Origin: Guadua angustifolia
Taxonomy: Eukaryota; Streptophyta; Magnoliopsida; Poales; Poaceae
Length of the DNA stretch: 64,000 bases
Assembly: GCA_036346375.1 (NCBI GenBank)
Contig: CM070502.1
Span: 73,796,224-73,860,223 of the forward strand
Reading direction: 5' to 3'
The notes beneath the pieces are model-generated. The model made no database searches, had not been told where the DNA came from, and saw only the letters and a list, made by a program, of their open reading frames with translations. Shown here one piece after another: positions 54,297 to 64,000 of the stretch. The position numbers were made by a program, and so were the translations under genes. The number at the start of each line of letters is the position of its first letter. Positions within the stretch are counted from its first letter, which is position 1.

Positions 54297-54555
54297 CGTC
54301 CAAGCTGAAACTATTCCATTGGAGGAAGGCATACAATCTAGAATGGGGGCTGAAAGTTGTAGCATCTAAAGCAAATAAAATCTCTCGCATGCAATATAGT
54401 GACCAAGAGTGCATTATCATAAATAGATATAGGAACAATTGGCCATGGCAGACATGCTCAGTAACAAAAACAGTGGAAATAACATTGATAGGTGTAGCTA
54501 TGAGCCTAAGACTAACCTGTACCACAATTGGCAATGTCAATACCGTCAAAGCTAA
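54297..54555 (-). pseudogene. DEG9-like protease gene fragment, copy 2 (left of Harbinger D)
   Basis: Minus strand 54555-54517 reads SFDGIDIANCGT up to a GT donor; the rest is intron, cut on the left by element C's LTR. Together with 62478-62630, across Harbinger D, it forms one exon: the codons PSDIVL on the right join SFDGIDIAN on the left when one TAA copy is removed. Plant DEG9-like proteases have this sequence at the start of their PDZ-like region. Confidence 0.8.
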
Positions 54556-54593
54556 GGCCCTGTTTGGTGAGGCTTAGCTTTTTGGCTTATAGC

Positions 54594-55210
54594 TTAAAGC
54601 CAGCTTTTTGGCTTAAACGGCTTTTAAGCCTCTAGCTTTTAAGCCTAGTGGAGTGTTTGGTAATCTGGCTTTTTAGAGGCTAGTTGGCTTTTAGAGATAG
54701 AGATGAAATATTAAAGGTCAGAATTGCCCTTAAGAGTTTTGAGGACTTGTTTATCTTTTTAGTGCTTCATATATGCGTCCGGAACGTGCATTTGCATGTG
54801 GGTACTAACTAGTAAACAACAAATATACTAGCCTAACAATATGGTTAACTACAAGCCCCCACGTGTGATGTTTATAGAGTTATTTAGTCCGTCCATTTAG
54901 ACTAGAACACACTGAATCACGTCAAATACAACAGTGATGATGGGCAAACAAATTGGCCGACATTTTTTCTGCACAGAATAGTATCATCCAGGATTAAAAA
55001 AAATGGCAGTAACCATCCAGTTACCGGTAAAACAAAATTAGTCCAAAACGGTACTAAATTTAAATTGACGAACAGCAATTACGGCCAGTAACTGATCAAA
55101 CAAGCGTAACAGGCGAAAACCAGCCAAATTCAAATTTTAGAGTAGCCTTCATGAACTCATGGTAGACACAAATAGATAACAAAATGATAGCAGGATCCTA
55201 TTGAAGTACG
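54594..55210. other. Harbinger D left non-coding region
   Basis: Subterminal GGCTTTT/AAGCC words to about 54700, then AT-rich sequence without genes, up to the end of the transposase at 55222. Confidence 0.6.
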
Positions 55211-55221
55211 TAATCCACAAA

Positions 55222-56543
55222 TTATCTTGTGGCCATTAAGGAATTAGCAATACTCTCACGGAAGGCACACATGTCTATATCATCAACTGCTGATTCATTG
55301 GCACCAACCCCTCCAGATGATCCAACTTGTGTAGCGTTTGGATCATAATCTTCATCACCGTCGCATCTCTCAAATAGTTCATCATGTAAAGCACTATCTC
55401 GAATGAAGTTGTGAAGCGTCATACACGCAATAATGATCCGTGTTTGCTTATTCATGTCGTAACTTGGCATAGCCAACAAGATTCTCCATTTCATCTTTAG
55501 CACGCTAAAAGAACGTTCAATCACATTTCAAGGGAGGAGTGAGCATGATTGAACAACTCATATTTACCACTTGGTGCCGACCGACCTCGAAAATTCAGTA
55601 GATGATACTTTTGTCCCTTGTAAGGAGCTAGATAACCCTTTCGATTTGGATATCCGCATCAACAAGATAATATTTTCCTATACATGCATAATAACCAAAT
55701 GTTCATGATGCAAACCGATAAGATGATCATAACAAATAATTATATTATGAGAGAAGACAAGTACCGTTGGGAGGATGTGGAAACTGATTTGAATACTTGT
55801 TCAAAGTATCATTGAATATCCTTGTGTCATGTGTGAACCCGCCATCCAAAGAACAACAAATGTGAACCTCATATCGAAGTCACACACGCCATCACATTTT
55901 GAGAAGTATATCCATGGCGACCAGTGTGAGCAACCTGCTCATCTGCTGGCACAACAACAGGAACATGTGTACCATCAATTGCCCCTATGCAATTGTTGAA
56001 ATGAGGAGAGAATCGATTATCTTGAAGTCTATGATGCACTATTTTGAACTCTGGATCTCTTGGTTTAATGTAATGTTCTGATAAACTATACAAACATTCT
56101 AATACTTCATGAAATTTTCTATTCACTGTTTCACTTGACCTTTTGAAGCGGTTCATGACTTGTCTAACTGACTGAGGGCTACCAACTTTCCACAAGAACA
56201 TAGCCAAAGCTTCTGTAGAACTCATGTACCTAGTTGATTTTAGTTCATACTTTGTGACCAAGACTTCATGCAAGCTATCGAAAACCTCCCTACTCATTCT
56301 AAACATGTTGTAACAATCTCTTTCATCACTCATTTGCTCCATAACCCATTCATATCCAGTCATTAGTGGTTGTCGCCTAAACTTCTTGTTTAGGTAAGTG
56401 TCAAAGTAGTGCATACCAACGTACCCAGCTGTTGCAACAAAATTTTGATATGGTAACTTCCTTTTTTTTCTATTCTGAACTTCACCATCGCTAGAAGAAT
56501 CACTCTCAGTTGTTGATAAATAAATGCCACTTGACGAGCTCAT
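55222..56543 (-). pseudogene. Harbinger transposase (ORF2, DDE_Tnp_4-like), one intron, frameshifted
   Basis: The N-terminal part (56543-55869) starts MSSSSGIYLSTTESDSSSDG. It contains an HTH-like region (SVRQVMNRFKRSSETVNRKF) and NCIGAIDGTHVPVVVP, with the first catalytic Asp in DGTH. Then DFDMRFTFVV and, in a shifted frame, THDTRIFNDTLNKY (second Asp). A GT-AG intron (about 55680-55766) follows. KYYLVDA, then shifted GYPNRKGYLAPYKGQKYH, and finally IERSFSVLKMKW (catalytic Glu) run to the stop at 55222. At least three single-base indels (about 55810, 55660 and 55530) break the frame. The catalytic residues themselves are recognisable. It would cut and paste D at TWA sites; as it stands it cannot make a full protein. 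Confidence 0.9.
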
Positions 56544-56739
56544 CTACAAACAATTAGAAGAATAATAACATACGATAAGGTATAAAGGAAAACAACAAAT
56601 ACAATATAAAGCATGATGTTTTATGCATTCGAAACACGAAACAATAGTTTTAACTCGATTACATAACCGTCACTAGTCAACAAAATGAGCGTCTCAATCA
56701 CAAAATAGTTCACAAATTTAAAAATACATCAAAATAGTT

Positions 56740-57673
56740 CTATTCCTTCTTCATCTTGAGGTCATACATCCTCTTGAGCCAATTAATCTTTCCTTCATCG
56801 GTTTTAATGGTGACAAACACTTCTCTATTTTCTTGTTTAATAAAAAGCCTTGTCGCAATGAAGTGCTCATCACTTCCTTCAACTACCCCACCTTTATAGC
56901 TATATCCATCATACGCTATGGATGGACCAAGAGAAGCGATACCACTAGCCATAATGTCCACCATACGCTTGAAATCCCTCGCCATGGGATTTTTCCTACT
57001 CTTCTTTGGGCTAGGAGTAATACTAGCACTCTTACGCTTAGTAGGGCCAGTTGTTTTCTTCCCATTGTCCTCATTGGTATCCATATCAGCTGTTGTAGCC
57101 TCCATGCCATCTTCCAAACCATCGACATCAAAAATATGTTGGCCCTCTTGTGTAGTCTGACCCGAAATGGCTGAAGTGTTACCTGTGACATATGTCTTTG
57201 CAAACATGACCTCCATCTCATTTAGGTTCTCAGGAGGTCCATAACGAAAATTCTTATGTTTGGGATGATTCTGTAAAAAAATTAATGTAGTCGTCTTAAT
57301 TATAAATTTAGTATTAAAAACTGAAACATACAAATATTTGTATATAAGCTACCTTTATGTGATCCTCCCACCAAGCATCAGAAGCATCTATAGTTCCTTT
57401 TTGATGATCCCAACCTAGACCAGTTGCTTTAAGTTTTAGATCAATCCACAAACTGTATTCTTTCTTCAGTGCTTCCCAATGATTCTTGAATTGTTTCTTG
57501 TCATGTTTTCTACCCGTCATCTGAAAGAACTTGTGTTGCACATTTTTATAGCCAGTGTTACTCAAACACCCCAAAGGTCTATTACCATCCTCTACTTCCT
57601 CTTTACAAACCTTGCAAAACACCCTGTCGTGGAATGCATCCCAGTTTGCCTTGGAGATAGGAATTAGATCCAT
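56740..57673 (-). CDS. Harbinger ORF1, Myb/SANT-like DNA-binding protein, two exons, intact
   Basis: Exon 1 is 57673-57353 (107 codons), exon 2 is 57270-56740 (176 codons plus stop). The intron 57352-57271 has GT and AG ends and phase 0. Together they give about 283 aa. Residues about 12-107 form the Myb/SANT-like domain of plant transposon ORF1 proteins (FCKVCKEEVEDGNRPLGCLS, FKNHWEALKKEYSLW, WWEDHIK). A Lys/Arg-rich KRKSASITPSPKKSRKN follows (nuclear signal). The C-terminus (KINWLKRMYDLKMKKE) is helical. ORF1 binds subterminal repeats and partners the transposase in Harbinger/Pong systems. No disabling change is seen, in contrast to ORF2 next to it (about 200 bp downstream). Confidence 0.88.
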
Positions 57674-58372
57674 CTAGATAATTTACAATGAAATATTTAA
57701 GTAGTAAACATTACAATTATTTCATGTACACAAGCATGGAAATAGGATGAGTACAATTCATTTCAATCGAACTGAATAAAAAAGCACTAAAGCAGGAGAG
57801 TGGGCAAGCAGGTATATCAGTTGTGCATTGCAGATCTTGTCAAGATTTCCTCGTCTACTAATTGGAACAGTAAAGGTTCATGACATCCTTCGCACCTAGT
57901 CGCCAGAGATATATACTAGCTCACCTAAAACAGGTAGCAAATGCATCTAAAAAAAACTAATCCAGTTGGTCAGCTGGTAACATAGATTTCAGATATTCGG
58001 AGCCAAATTTAATTTTCTGCACTGGCATTACAACTCAAAACTACTCGGCAGTGCGGTCTAAACTATGTCAGCCTCTACTGGTATGTGAAAATGCACATAT
58101 CTGTCTATACAGGCTTTGACAAAAGGGACCACCTGAAACAAAACCAAGCCTGTAGTAGACAACCGTCTCTGAATTTCAAAGGTACTGCCCTTTCACAATC
58201 TCCATGTCTAGGTGCGAAGGATGTCATGTCTGGGAACTGGCTAATGATAATTCTGCTTGACCATGATAATTCTTGATGGATTGCTCCAAGTGAACATCAA
58301 TATCTACCAATTTCTCATAGCAATTTCTCAATATGTACCAAAATCTCAGAGCATTACCACTATTCTGCATAC
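57674..58372. other. Harbinger D spacer upstream of ORF1
   Basis: No ORF with a domain. The 3' part (58290-58372) has repeated CAATTTCTCA/AGCATTACCA words that continue after the nested solo LTR at 61741. Confidence 0.55.
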
Positions 58373-58377
58373 ATATC

Positions 58378-61300
58378 TGTAACATTCCGTTTTTGGATGT
58401 CTAGAAGTCAAATTTCAAAATCCGAACCCAACAAAATTTTATTTGAATTAATTTCAGCTCAATTTGAATTTTTAAAAATCAACAAGGATTTAATTTAATT
58501 AATTAATACTTCAAATTAATCATTTCTTATTTTTATTGGGTTCCTTGTGCTTCATTGGATTTTTATGTATTTTTGGGGATTTTTCCGAGTTTAATTGCTA
58601 TTTATTTGAATTATTTGAAGTTTAATTGGATTTTCTTTAATTCTTAAATCCCTTTTTCCTTCTATCGGGCCGATTTCACTGTTTATCCCCGTCGGCCCAA
58701 TCCTGTTCATCGCCGGCTCGGCCCGTTCCGCCTGAAACCCTAAACTCATCCCTTCGCCTCGCCCGTCCGATCCCGAATCGTGCCCACGACGCTACGTCGC
58801 CGCCTCGCGCCACCCCCCACGCAGCCCACAGACGGACATCCTTGGCTTCCGCGCTTTATTCCCGCATCCCTAGGCTATATAAGCTCCTGTAGCCGACGCC
58901 TCTAGGTTTACCACCTCACGCCGCACCCGCCGGCCCTAGCCATCTCACCTGAGACGCCGTCGACTGTGAGAACAACCTCGCCGAAGTTAGCCCTTGTGCC
59001 AAAGACCTTCCGCCGCCTCTATCTTCTACTCCGGTGAGTCTCCGCCGTATTTCTTGGCACCCTCGAGTTCATCTCGTCAACCTCTATCAGATTCACTAAT
59101 TCTTCCACTCGCTCGAAATCACGGATTCACGGCCGCGATATCTTCTTCCTCAAGTCCGGCGTGTTTCATTGCCGCCATTGTCGAGCTTCCCTTTTACGCG
59201 TCGTCCGTCCGATCGTCTTCCATCGGCGGATCTTCGCCACGCCCTACGGTAAGCCATCTACCGCCGCAACCTTAATCCCCCGCATGTCGCCCGTGTTCGC
59301 CAGCAGAGGCGCCACCTCGGTACCGCTTTCGCGTGTCGTCCTCGTCAGTGACACCGTGTCGTCTTGTCGCCATGTTGCGCTGAGTCATCCATCACCTGGC
59401 GCCGCGTGCGAGACGCGTGTGCGCCACATCATCGCCAGCTCAGCCCCGATCCGAGTGGCGATCCTAGTCAGTAGAGTCGCGCCGGGTCAGCCGCCACTTG
59501 GCGCCGCGTGCCAGACACGTCATCGCCACGTCATCGCCAGCAGCCTGCATGGCTGCCCCGTGTTAGCCAGGTGTTCGCCACCTCAGCCCTAACCCGCCAT
59601 GTCACGCCACGTGATGACCAACTCACCGCTATAGTATGCGTGTCATCACATGTCTGCCGCGTGTGAGCCACGTGCTGCCACATGTTCCCTGTAATGCCAC
59701 CTCACCGCCTCGTGTGTGCCATGTGTTGCCACGACGCTGCCACGTGAGCCATAGTCATATGTGTATGCCTTGTCACCCATAAACCATGCACCCGGTTCAC
59801 CATAGACCGATCCAATGACACGCGGACCCCGCATGTCAGCGACATGAATTAACTCGTTTAATCGCTGGTAAATCCGGAAAATTCGAAAATTCCAGCGAAT
59901 CGCGTAGCGACACGTGTCAATCCATTTTTCCTGATTTTTCTTCCATTTAAACTTCGGAAGCCCCGTTCTCCTCCGTTCGAACTCCGATTTGAACGATTCA
60001 AATTTCTAAATTCATATAAAATCAAGATCTATCTGTTGGTGTCATTTTTGTGAATTTTTGAATTTTATTTATTTCTATTTATTTATTGTTTTGCCTCGAT
60101 TCGCGTGTTTTCGTGTAGACAACCTTAGGTTGAGCAAGAGGAGCACCAGCGGAGGTAGCAAAGAGGGGGGAGGGTGAAGGCAAGTCTTCCTTGACCATTT
60201 TGAACCCAAGTTTATGAAATGCTATTTTGTCTTTTAAATTATTGCATGCTTATTATTTGCGTACTGTACTTTAATGTCATTTTAAATGCTTAGATAGATG
60301 CCAAATTGTTATACCCACATTGATATTCATTTTGACAACCATTGACACCCTAGGAAAATTAATTACTGTTAATAATAATCATTTTCAGTATTATGGGACT
60401 AGAGAAAATGCTTAGCCATGCTTAATCACGTCGGTACCTTACCATTATGGAAATGCTTTCAATCTTTGATTCAAATGGAATTGTGAAAATATGGCAATTG
60501 GTGTTGCAGGTATTAATTTGAGATTAAAAGTGAAAATGATTTAGACAAGGCGGATTGGTTGAATGGCGGTGCGGAATGCACAAAATTTTGGAATGTGATT
60601 GTTCGCCTAGTCAATTAAGGACCGGTCGTGTGTTACCTTGGGCCATGCTATACAAGACAACCACATGTCTATATGGGTGCGACTGCTAAGTAATTTGCAT
60701 GTATCGTTATTTGACTTCGCCATTGGGTGTGCGGGTTTGTCGGGATGACACTTGCAAGGCGCAAGAGGGGCTTCGATCTGGCGAGGTAGCCCTACCAATG
60801 TGAAACCTTAGCGGTGGTCGGTAGCGATATATGCATTGTAAAGGCCTTGCCATGATCTCCTTGCCGACACACCAAAGGAAGTGTGTTACTGGCCTGGCAA
60901 AACGGGTTGATCATGTCGTGTGGGTAAAGTGTACCAGCTCTGCAGAGTCTTAAAAACTACTTGAGTAGCCGTGCCCACGGATAAGGGCAAGCGTGGAACG
61001 TTTTCACATAGTAGATTTTCTGGTTTTGGTTTTAAATGGAAAATGATGATTTGGTTTAAAATGAAAAATGTGGTTGGAAATCCGCGAGCGGCTGGAGCTC
61101 CCGGGTTTTAGTTTGGCGGCTAGAGCCAACCAGGTAGTTGGAACCTGAAAAATTGTTATACTTCAAGTTTAATTATTTATAATATTTACATTTCTGTTAA
61201 ATGCTGCTTTATGAAATTATTACTTGTATTTAAATTTTCAAATTCGCTTTATGCAAATGAACCATATTATGCCTTCCTTTGTTAAAGCCATGCATTTAGT

Positions 61301-61740
61301 TACTTGCATTAAGTTTTCCGAGACTTGCGAGTATGTTGCATACTCACCCCCGCTTTTCATTGCGGGGCTGCTTATTCCATAAAGCAGATGATGGGAGAAG
61401 TGGCTATCCAAGAGCCTGCGATCCGCCGTTCGACATCTGTGGCGAGGATTATGAAGAGGATGATGACTCGATCTTCTAGGGAGCGTACCCCAGTCGGTTG
61501 CCTGTGGGCACACTGATTGGCTCGTTTTTGTTCTACATTTCCGCTGTTACTTTCACACTTAAGCCGTAAGGCTCCATACTTGTAATAATGTGATGATGTT
61601 ACACTCTTTTGCTTAATACTGTTGTTTACTTTATGATATGTCTGTGTTATCATCATCAGATGATTGTGTGTGCTAAATTGTTCTGGACTAGCACGGTTGA
61701 AACACAGAGGGGTCGGATTTGGTAAATCCGGGTCCCGACA
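58378..61740 (+). mobile_element. Solo LTR, 3,363 bp, long-LTR Gypsy (possibly Del/Tekay-like), TSD ATATC
   Basis: It starts TGTAACATTCCG and ends GGGTCCCGACA. ATATC occurs exactly at 58373-58377 and 61741-61745. TGTAAC start and more than 3 kb length fit the Del/Tekay chromovirus type, but no internal domain remains to prove the clade. TATA (CTATATAAGC, 58875-58884) is followed by a GC-rich transcribed region (58900-59700) with many GCCACGT/CACGTGA words. It is nested in Harbinger D. Relatives are at 1-298 and 20403-21505. Confidence 0.92.
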
Positions 61741-61745
61741 ATATC

Positions 61746-62295
61746 TCAGAGCATAGCAATTTCCATATGTACCAATTTCTCATAGCAATTTCTCAATGAA
61801 ATAATCTATAAACTCATCCAACAAATCAACAAATTTGAGAAGTCTCCTCAACAATCTATCAACTCATCCAAGAAATCAACAAATTTGAGAAGTCCCAGAG
61901 AATTACCACTGGGCGTTGAGGATGCCTATGGGAGGACTTGAGGATGGCTGTGTCGGCCGGGACGAGGCGAGGAAGGCGTCGGAGGGGAGGAGGTGACGAC
62001 GATGGCGGCGGGGAGGAGGCGAGGATGGCTTCGGCGGATTTGGGCGAGATCGGCGTCGACGTGGAGGAGATGATGTCGGCGTCGGCGGGGATGATGTGAG
62101 GACGGCGTCGACGGGGAGGATGAACGGACGGCGTCGGCGGGGAGGAGCCGAGGAAGGCGTCGGCGGAAACCCTAGCACGGGACGGGGAGGAGACGACAGG
62201 CTTGGCTGGGGGCTGCGGCCTGCGGAGAGGAAAAAACTGAAGGAAGTTCTGTATATATGTGAATGGCATTTTGATCGTAATTAGTTTTGAAGTTT
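61746..62295 (-). other. Harbinger D 5' region with GC-rich low-complexity block
   Basis: 61903-62200 is a C-rich run on the minus strand with repeated GACGCCGTC/CTCCTCCCC words, a probable CpG-rich 5' leader of the D transcription unit. The ORF across it (61859-62269) is Pro/Ser low complexity without a domain, and I do not call it a gene. Confidence 0.5.
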
Positions 62296-62477
62296 AGGGG
62301 CAAACAGATTTTCTATCCCGCAAAAGCCAAAAAAAGCACCATATCACAGGCTTTTGGCTTTTAGTTGTAAGGGAGTTTATGGCTTTTTTTTAATCTAGCT
62401 TAAAAGCTGGTTGTTTGTTTAGGTTTTAGCTTTTTTGCTTATAATCCAGTAAAAAAGCCTCACCAAACAAGGCCTAA

Positions 62478-63326
62478 GTACAATATCAGAAGGTTGCAGG
62501 CATCCAGATTCAGTAGTAGTTGGCTCGACCCTTCTGACACGAACACCCTTTTGACCGGATTTCATTCATATTGCCTTACGGAGATCAGGATTTTCCATTT
62601 TCTGCCATTCTATTCCAAGTATAGGGAAACCTGGCAGAAGAATGCGGGAGAATAGGAGATAATAAGCTAATTGCAAGGCAATCCCAGAAGATCGTAAATG
62701 TAAAAAGTCTGAAAGAGTGCATATCAGATTATTAAGCATGACCTGGAAGTTAATAAAAGAGAAAAGGCTAGCACAAAACAATCTATTAATAAGAACAGGA
62801 TCCCCATCCATCTAATAATGCAGGTGTGATGGGTAAACCAGTATACATGTGATGACATGCTGACTTGCTGAGTGCATTAACAATAATGTCCTGGTGAGTG
62901 CATGCATTCGTCAACTTGTCAAGAAGTTATCCCCTTTGTAATCAATACAAAGTATAATCCTTTCAGACTTTTGCAGTCATAATGACATGGAAGCTGATAA
63001 AAGACACAAACAAGAATATGATACAAATACGCCGACTGTTTTTCAATGGTAAGAATAGGAGATGCTAAAATGATTGGATCATATTTCAAAAGTACATCAA
63101 AATGTTTACAAATACATCTAAATAAGATATTCCTATGCAAACAAACATTCATTCGACTCATGTGCCATGACAATATACACCCCTTAAACATGGCTCACAA
63201 GAATTAAATTATATGCAACAACAAAATAGGAAAATTTAACTATGTACTCTCCAGATTTTTCATAGTCATGAATGAAGTGCTTAATAACTGGGGTGGGTAT
63301 AATGTAGCCTATGTTTTCTGCATCTA
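62478..63326 (-). pseudogene. DEG9-like serine protease gene fragment (right of Harbinger D)
   Basis: Minus-strand exon about 63326-63244 reads [20 protein letters not shown] then YEKSGEY. After an intron, exon 62630-62478 reads [20 protein letters not shown], then an in-frame TGA (62566-62568) where relatives read Met-Gly, then [18 protein letters not shown] and PSDIVL, which meets the Harbinger insertion. These blocks, in this order, match the region between the protease and PDZ domains of plant DEG9 (Do-like) proteases. Protease exons with the His/Asp/Ser triad are not in the window. It is joined on its 5' side to an unrelated SDR fragment, so this is a chimeric transduplicated copy. Confidence 0.82.
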
Positions 63327-63348
63327 TCTGTAGATTTGTTGACTTTAC

Positions 63349-64000
63349 CTCTAGCTCCATGACTATACTCCCGGTTGGTGGTTGTTTTGTCAGCCCTCCA
63401 GGCCTTACAATGGTGCAGTTTATTCCTGACCCCCTGGTGTTTTTCTGCTTACAATTTTGCAACGAGTACTAAGCCAAATATGTTGAGCATGTAGGCTGGA
63501 TTCAGAAGTTGACCCATTGCGGCCCCATTAACTAAAATGTGGGCCATCAAGTACCAGCGTAGGGCTAAACCAGGAGGTGCACCACCTGGTCAGAAGGTTG
63601 GCAGCTCCAATAGCTAAGCTGGCAGCTATCTCCAGTTGTTTGCTTTCTTATCAAATTAGTAGTTTGTTGTCGGTTCGTTAGTTCAGATTATATGGTTAGT
63701 CAAGAATGTTAGTGCTGGCCTATATCAAAGGCACGTCCGTTCATTTGCTGGCATCAAGAAATTGAACACTTTACTAGCATAAGCATGTCAATGAGAACCA
63801 TTCCGCCAACAAACTGAACTCCTAGCAGCTAGCTTCGCGATACCAAAGAAATCAAAGCATTGATCAAGATGGAAAAAGTTGTACTTCAATTCACACACAA
63901 ACCTTCCAGGGAGCAAATGGGTCAAACGACCGCCGGAACCCCATCGCGCAGACGACGGTGTCGACGCTGCAGACTGCCTCGACAAGCCTATTGGTGCCCT
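63349..64000 (-). pseudogene. NAD(P)-binding SDR fragment (At2g34460-like, chloroplastic family), runs off window edge
   Basis: Minus-strand exon 64000-63903 reads LVEAVCSVDTVVCAMGFRRS then FDPFAPWK up to a GT donor. About 63550-63452 reads ILVNGAAMGQLLNPAYMLN and GLVLVAKL, and 63430-63349 reads [20 protein letters not shown] then SIVMELE up to a GT. This is the order of the atypical short-chain dehydrogenase family of Arabidopsis At2g34460. Damage: the exon that should start VDNFGTVNLV is missing, a TAA at 63449-63451 replaces a Gln codon, and a 2-base loss follows within 20 bases. The 5' part of the gene lies beyond 64000. Confidence 0.82.

Larger units (their letters stand above)
54556..62474 (-). 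mobile_element. Element D: PIF/Harbinger DNA transposon with ORF1 and ORF2, TSD TAA
   Basis: Terminal inverted repeats are GGCCCTGTTTGGTGAGGCTT (left) and, reverse-complemented, GGCCTTGTTTGGTGAGGCTT (right). TAA flanks at 54553-54555 and 62475-62477. Subterminal regions are rich in GGCTTTTAGC/AAGCC words. Two genes on the minus strand, ORF1 (57673-56740) then ORF2 (56543-55222), give the standard Harbinger gene set. A 3.36-kb solo LTR is nested at 58378-61740. Without it D is about 4.55 kb. ORF1 is intact, ORF2 is broken. Confidence 0.95.

Noticed and set aside
61859..62269. 136-aa Pro/Ser-rich minus-strand ORF
   Set aside because: Low-complexity translation of the GC-rich leader of Harbinger D.

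Overview
This window looks like a transposon-dense stretch of a plant nuclear chromosome, most probably a grass (Poaceae). The evidence is nested LTR retrotransposons with clean 5-bp target site duplications (TSDs), Tat-type Gypsy elements that carry antisense genes, a SIRE/Maximus-like Copia element, PIF/Harbinger and hAT DNA transposons, GT-AG introns, and fragments of plant nuclear genes (terpene synthase, a DEG9-like protease, an SDR protein). I cannot name the species. I see no complete, clearly functional host gene.

Layout. 1-298: tail of a long Gypsy LTR. 299-15128: a plus-oriented Tat-like Gypsy remnant (B) with a broken antisense gene (408-1178) and its 3' LTR (1503-15128). That LTR is split by a Copia solo LTR (1809-3262, TSD CTACC) and by an 11.5-kb minus-strand Tat element (A, 3390-14916, TSD TTAGC). 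A carries degenerate gag-pol on the minus strand and, tail to tail with it, a multi-exon antisense gene on the plus strand. 15129-22136: old sequence with a GRF-like ORF, a terpene synthase pseudogene, a Tourist-like MITE inside a larger inverted repeat, and LTR relics. 22137-33750: an 11.6-kb Tat element (E, TSD ACAAC) with nearly intact gag-pol on the minus strand and an antisense plant-mobile-domain gene with its own TATA box. 33751-39279: relics of CACTA/Helitron/Harbinger type, a hAT element (37809-38443), and a copy of a DEG9-like exon cut by a Helitron-like terminus.

39280-54296: a minus-strand Gypsy gag-protease region (C) split by a hAT element (41905-42712) and by a 10.8-kb gag-only Copia element (F, 42762-53581, TSD GGCAC). 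54297-64000: chimeric host-gene fragments (SDR plus DEG9-like, all minus strand) split by a PIF/Harbinger transposon (D, 54556-62474, TSD TAA). D has both an ORF1 (Myb/SANT-like) and an ORF2 (transposase), and is itself split by a 3.36-kb solo LTR (58378-61740, TSD ATATC).

The least ordinary signals are in F and at the right end. F's LTR carries a dozen short hairpins whose stems vary but stay complementary. Its pol-less interior has at least 11 copies of the 5' half of its own tRNA-iMet primer binding site, plus several copies of the complement of the other half. At the right end, two unrelated genes are fused through a tiny hybrid intron, and an unoccupied copy of the Harbinger insertion site survives 18 kb away.
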